A stretch of 64,000 nucleotides of DNA from Oidiodendron maius Zn (Eukaryota > Ascomycota > Leotiomycetes > Myxotrichaceae), in contig KN832886.1 in the NCBI GenBank assembly GCA_000827325.1, positions 528,925-592,924 on the forward strand. Reading direction: 5' to 3'. Shown here one piece after another: positions 59,796 to 64,000 of this stretch (position 1 is its first letter; each line of letters starts with the position of its first letter). The translations under genes and the position numbers were made by a program. The notes under the pieces were generated by a model that ran no database searches, was not told where the DNA came from, and was given only the letters and a program-made list of their open reading frames with translations.

Positions 59796-61576
59796 TCAGT
59801 CGGCTTCGAAATTGGTGAACAACATGTGGCAGCTGGAGCTCGTATTATTTGGGCTAGCATTCTGTCTCCGACATCCCCGCACCGAAGAAGCAAATTGGCT
59901 AGCTAAGGGGCCTGTGCCGCTCGGTACTAATTAGGACGGAGCGTCCGTGCTTCTTAGCGTTCATAGCAGCTTAGATACAACACAACAGATGAGATTGAGA
60001 AATGAATCGCCGATGGCTAATATAGGTTTAATGCTGATTTCAATTTATCTTTTCTATCTGGTATAAACCTGAAGATTTTGTAGAGCTGGGTAGGACCCCA
60101 CGACAAAATATTATCACCTTTATTTCCTCCATAATTAACTCCTGTTAGGGAGTATCTCATTCGTGACACTAGCTGAGTTGCACCGCACCCCGATATAATA
60201 TAAACGATTTCTCTTGCATCCGAAAGCCTGTTACAGGTTCTCCTATTGATGGATAACGCCTGAACTAACAAATGACCACACCAGTCATCCTTACCCGCGA
60301 ATGAATGGGGACCTTAGTACAGCTAGCAATAGACAGAAAGACAGTTGACATCAGCCTGAGTCATATTGAATTATTCAAATATTCGAATGCCGCACTTCAG
60401 GACGGTATTGATATGCCATTAATAATGCTACAGCAGCCTGCATTGAAATCGGGCCGAACCGAGAAGGTATCAACGCGCCTTTTAGATAACGTTACTGCCA
60501 CGAGCCGGCACCAGTCAGTATATATTTCTTGACATACACCCTAGACGTACACATAGGGGTCGTGATCACTTGACCATCCCTTTATAAATGGCCTCACTCC
60601 GAGACCACCTCGATAGACGATTTTCGGGGTCAAATTGATCTCCACGCTTCCAAGCCAATTATCCACCCCAACTTGGCAAAGATATTGAGGCAGGAGCGCG
60701 CACTAACTTCAGTTCACGCCTACGGTCAACTGCCCGGTTTGCTTCCAGCTTGACATCTGGTGACATGGGTCATATATGTCTTGCCATCATGTGGACGATA
60801 TACATCCTATACTCGTCTAGCTCACAAGCAAGTTTGAGGGCACATTTGTAATAAGTCTAGTCTAACCATAAGCCTTATAGTCAATTTCAGGTATTAAAAT
60901 TTGAGATAGGCGTCATATTGTAAGCTTTCTAAACATTGCCCGATGATGAAACATGTTGTTCTGTGCAAGAGATGTTTAACCAACATGATGTGCTTTTCGC
61001 TGCTATGCTATGCTGACTGAAAGAGATTACCTGTCAATCACAATCACGGTATGTCTTAATGGAGAAGATACACCATTACCCGTACTATCTGCGGGGATTT
61101 AGGCAGATGAGTGAACGTAAAGCTTGGTAACGTTAACCACTTCTTTCTTGCAAACCTATCCCTGAAAACACCAGTTTCATTTTGGGCTAACAAAATCACA
61201 ATCGTCAATCAAAGTGACTTCCCCTAGAGTGGTATGATACCGCTAGAACTTGGCAAAGTTGAGGCTAGTCGACTTGCTCCTCGATAGATCCATTAAACCA
61301 ACCATCTGGCATGCATCAAATGTTCTGGAACTCCCAACGCCGTAAGTAACCATTGGCCGAGTATGCTACGTAGCAGACTGCCTTCCAGTGCGGGGACGTC
61401 TCTAAAAGATAAGATTTGATACCGATTAGTCCCTGGATATACTCTCAAAGTCCTCACAGCCCATTTTTATGGCCGAAGCAGGCCCGATATAGAATTGCGC
61501 CGCTATCATTATGGCGCGGGAGCTACTATGGTATCGGGGAAAGCAACTGGCGAGCCGGAAGACTGACGGAACCGTG

Positions 61577-61584
61577 TATATAAG
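61577..61584 (+). promoter_or_regulatory. TATA box of the GH64 gene
   Basis: TATATAAG lies 126 bp before the start codon. It is a strong match to the TATA consensus, followed by a pyrimidine-rich leader. Confidence 0.5.
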
Positions 61585-61709
61585 AGGCTATTGATACATA
61601 TATTCTACGTCTTGGGTTGTCTTCATCAGGCCTTAGAAATATCGGCTTTTGACTCTTCAGAAGTCTTCGCACTCCATCTTCACCACTTAGATTACATTTC
61701 ATTTTCATC

Positions 61710-63053
61710 ATGCGACACTTCGCATTGTTCAGTGTTCTTTTAGGCGCCGCTATGGCGGCCTCACCGCTCATTCTCGACACAAGGGCCAACGAAGGATTCA
61801 CAACTGCTCGCCCTGGAGGTGTTGAAGACATTATCATCACCAAAGACAACACGCTCAACGGTACCTCTAATCTTGACAACAACAGTCTCATCGTCCCTAC
61901 CCAGGTCACAGAAGGCTCACTTCCCTTGGAGTTTGTTAATAATTTCAGCGGTGGCCGTGTAAATGCTTATATCTCTGGCCTCGACTCTGACAACCGGGTT
62001 GTGTTTGTGGGTGGTGATGGCAGGCTTATTTATCCCACCGCCGGGGGATCCAAAACTCCAGTCAAAATTACACAGCCTATTGCCATCTCCATGGGTACAA
62101 AGGGCAGAACGTTCAAGATGGCCTTACCTATCACCTTAAGCTCTGGTCGTATTTACTTCTGCGAAGGAGATCTCCCATTCTTTATGGTCAGCACAGATAA
62201 TGGCGACGGCTTGGTCCAGCCGTCTGTGACAAACCTTAAAGACCCTAGTGCCGGCCTCAACTGGGGATTCGTCGAATTGACGTACACCAAGTCAAAGGCT
62301 CTCTATGCGAATATCAGCTACGTGGACTTTGTGGGCATGATTCTCAGTATGAAACTTGGTGTAAGCGATGGAGGTGGCACCCAGATCACCCGCGGTCTTC
62401 AGTCTACCGCGGTTGAAAACATCTGTAATAGTTTGGTTGCTCAGTCAAAGAAAGATAGCAAACCTTGGTCAAAGATGTGCGTTGCTAATAGTGCTGGCAA
62501 ACAAATCCGCATTCTTGCCCCCGGTGACTATGAAACTATTAACGCTGGAGACTTTCAGAACTACTGGCAAGGTTATGTCGATAAAGTCTGGACTAAGTAC
62601 ACCGGTACGCCTTTAGTCATCGACACGCAGACTAGCAGGGGCAAGGTCAACTGCCGGGTTAGTGGAGCTACCATGAAGTGCGACGGTGACAACCGCGGCT
62701 ACAACAAACCTACAGCTCATGACATCTGGGGTTGCAATAGCGGGCCATTCGGTACGCTGTCTGGTGATAACAATGTCCACCTTGCTGTCATCCCCCGCCT
62801 CTGCGCCGCGTTTGTCCGCTCAACGCTCCTCCTCCAGGGAGGCAATGTTCAGCCGAGCCTAGCCGCCTCCCACTACTACACTGCTGACCCTACTAACCAC
62901 TATAGCCGCATCGTTCACGCAAACGAGGTTGATGGTAAGGGATACGCTTTCCCATATGACGATGTTAACCCGGACGGCGAGAATGCCTCGGGTCTGGTTT
63001 CGTCTGGAAACCCTAGGCTTTTAGTTATCTACTTCGGCGGCCTGCCCGCATAG
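61710..63053 (+). CDS. GH64 glucan endo-1,3-beta-glucosidase, thaumatin-like fold
   Basis: An intronless gene of 447 residues with signal peptide MRHFALFSVLLGAAMAASPL. The GH64 catalytic region begins near LPLEFVNNFSGGRVNAYISG, with the segments GRIYFCEGDLPFF, NWGFVELTYTKSKALYANIS, YVDFVGMILSMKLG and DIWGCNSGPFG. It ends with NHYSRIVHANEVDGKGYAFP, YDDVNP and GLVSSGNPRLLVIYFGGLP. Acidic residues in the ELTY and YVDFVG segments are the expected catalytic area of the family. These enzymes release pentasaccharides from long 1,3-beta-glucans. Fungi secrete them for wall remodelling or for attack on other fungi. Length and ends are typical, with a TATA box at a normal distance. No damage is seen. 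Confidence 0.93.
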   Translation: MRHFALFSVLLGAAMAASPLILDTRANEGFTTARPGGVEDIIITKDNTLNGTSNLDNNSLIVPTQVTEGSLPLEFVNNFSGGRVNAYISGLDSDNRVVFVGGDGRLIYPTAGGSKTPVKITQPIAISMGTKGRTFKMALPITLSSGRIYFCEGDLPFFMVSTDNGDGLVQPSVTNLKDPSAGLNWGFVELTYTKSKALYANISYVDFVGMILSMKLGVSDGGGTQITRGLQSTAVENICNSLVAQSKKDSKPWSKMCVANSAGKQIRILAPGDYETINAGDFQNYWQGYVDKVWTKYTGTPLVIDTQTSRGKVNCRVSGATMKCDGDNRGYNKPTAHDIWGCNSGPFGTLSGDNNVHLAVIPRLCAAFVRSTLLLQGGNVQPSLAASHYYTADPTNHYSRIVHANEVDGKGYAFPYDDVNPDGENASGLVSSGNPRLLVIYFGGLPA

Positions 63054-64000
63054 ATAAATCATAAATTCAAGACAAGAATTGCGAGGCCGGCTTACAGGAG
63101 GTACCAATCCGCTTTTGTAGAGGTATTACGGTGAGTCACAGTTGGTCAATTCGTCAACATTACATGAATACTTAATAAAGAGATCATCCCAAGATCCAAG
63201 AAATGGCAACAAAAGGGAAAATATTCATGATTCCGTAGACGTGTAGTAAAGCAGTTCGCTGTAAATAGTGTGTTTTTACCTCGAGATGCCCAACATGGCG
63301 ATGGCAGCCTCCAAGCCGCTACCAAATCAGTGCCATGGAGCTAGTTAGCCAGAGTATATATGCTGCCAAAGCTCCAAGTGAACTTCCTTCTAACATTCTT
63401 GTAATTAGGGTTCCTGACAGAATAGCCAAAACGGATGTTGTTAATGAGTGTGGGCTGTGAAGATGCATTTCGCGTCTCAATAAGGCCTTGTTATTCAGCT
63501 TTCTGGACCCATGCGGCACTTGTTGTGGGTCTAGAAGGAAGTGAGTTCCGCAGCCAACGAAGGGATAGCTGCAATAATGACTGCTAACGTTACGGAGGGT
63601 AAGGAACGGCGCATATTCGTAACTGTAAATGGTCCAGGTCCAGTTGGGAGCTCAACTGCGGTGCCTTTATCAACTCAGAATCGGTGGTGGTGATCTAAAG
63701 AGAACAACGCATAACGTATGATACTGCCCATCTAGGGTATGATTTTAGTATTCCTTACGCCCGGTCGACAAATATACCTCGTACAATTTCGGAGACGGAG
63801 GAGCAAACGCAGAGACAATTTACTGCATCTTCACTGGACGAAAAGAAAGGCCGATAATTCGACAAGGAATGGACGAAGTGATATCTTGCAGCCTGGCCAC
63901 CCGTCTCGCCTCAGGATTGGGCAGACTTCGGCGATTAGAGCGCGAGTGAGGAGTGGAGGAGGCACAGCATGGCGTTGGCGATCATAAGAAGCCGTTGGCG
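63054..64000. other. 3' flank of the GH64 gene, no gene recognised
   Basis: The last kilobase has only short frames. An arginine-rich plus-strand frame from 63739 looks like chance. A gene could begin beyond the right edge. Confidence 0.45.

Larger units (their letters stand above)
57902..61709. other. Gene-poor interval of 3.8 kb
   Basis: This is the longest gap in the window. No frame resembles a known protein and no RNA gene was found. It contains a perfect 9-bp inverted repeat at 59305-59323 and a 12-bp tandem repeat at 59761-59795. The right end is the GH64 promoter. Confidence 0.5.

Noticed and set aside
63739-63987. Arginine-rich frame at the right edge
   Set aside because: Biased composition, no family pattern, no promoter seen.
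1-64000. CRISPR array, operon or bacterial features
   Set aside because: Introns in most genes and the gene families present show a fungal nuclear region; no direct-repeat/spacer pattern exists.

Overview
The window is nuclear DNA of a filamentous ascomycete (Pezizomycotina). Genes are spaced and lie on both strands. They are cut by short GT-AG introns of about 50-100 bp, and the gene content is typically fungal: a Zn2Cys6 regulator, F-box proteins, STAND/NLR receptors with NACHT domains, a Pth11/rhodopsin-like receptor, an eqolisin peptidase, a GH64 glucanase and a P450. I cannot fix the class; Eurotiomycetes or Leotiomycetes are both possible. All functions come from reading motifs and family signatures by eye. 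Exon joins were checked for reading phase wherever stated.

Layout. 0-3.5 kb: a decayed TPR fragment, a possible LTR fossil and a secreted esterase-like gene whose nucleophile elbow is not recognisable. 3.5-11.4 kb: a divergent pair, molybdenum cofactor sulfurase (hxB-like) and xanthine dehydrogenase (hxA-like). They share one 0.8 kb intergenic region with a UaY-like CGG-N6-CCG site and GATA sites. The sulfurase supplies the terminal sulfur that the dehydrogenase needs, so this is a small purine-catabolism module. 12.3-21 kb: a secreted protein of unknown function, an F-box protein, an Upc2-like Zn2Cys6 factor and a hypothetical leucine-rich protein. 21.7-25.7 kb: a NACHT STAND protein with C2H2 fingers. 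26.1-30.0 kb: a RING-containing SNF2 (Rad5/HLTF-type) ATPase. 30.9-31.2 kb: a decayed GTPase fragment. 31.4-35.9 kb: a GC-rich pair, a rhodopsin-like membrane receptor and a berberine-bridge-type oxidase. 36.9-39.7 kb: a GH78-like gene with one in-frame stop.

40.5-44.4 kb holds the most interesting gene: a STAND receptor reading nucleoside-phosphorylase domain, NACHT, ankyrin repeats, then a complete C-terminal ubiquitin-conjugating (UBC) fold in which the catalytic cysteine is phenylalanine. All six exons join in phase. It resembles an NLR carrying an integrated, catalytically dead E2 as bait or effector. 45.4-49.3 kb: an eqolisin peptidase and a lysine-rich unknown protein. 50-55.5 kb: an F-box pseudogene, an MCT-type MFS transporter with a 14-bp tandem repeat just upstream, and a decayed PHO84-type phosphate transporter. 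56-57.9 kb: a P450. 57.9-61.7 kb is gene-poor, and 61.7-63.1 kb encodes a GH64 glucanase.

Several genes carry isolated in-frame stops that could each come from a CAG/CAA codon by C-to-T change. With the AT-rich islands, this suggests mild RIP-like or deamination-type decay across an accessory region.
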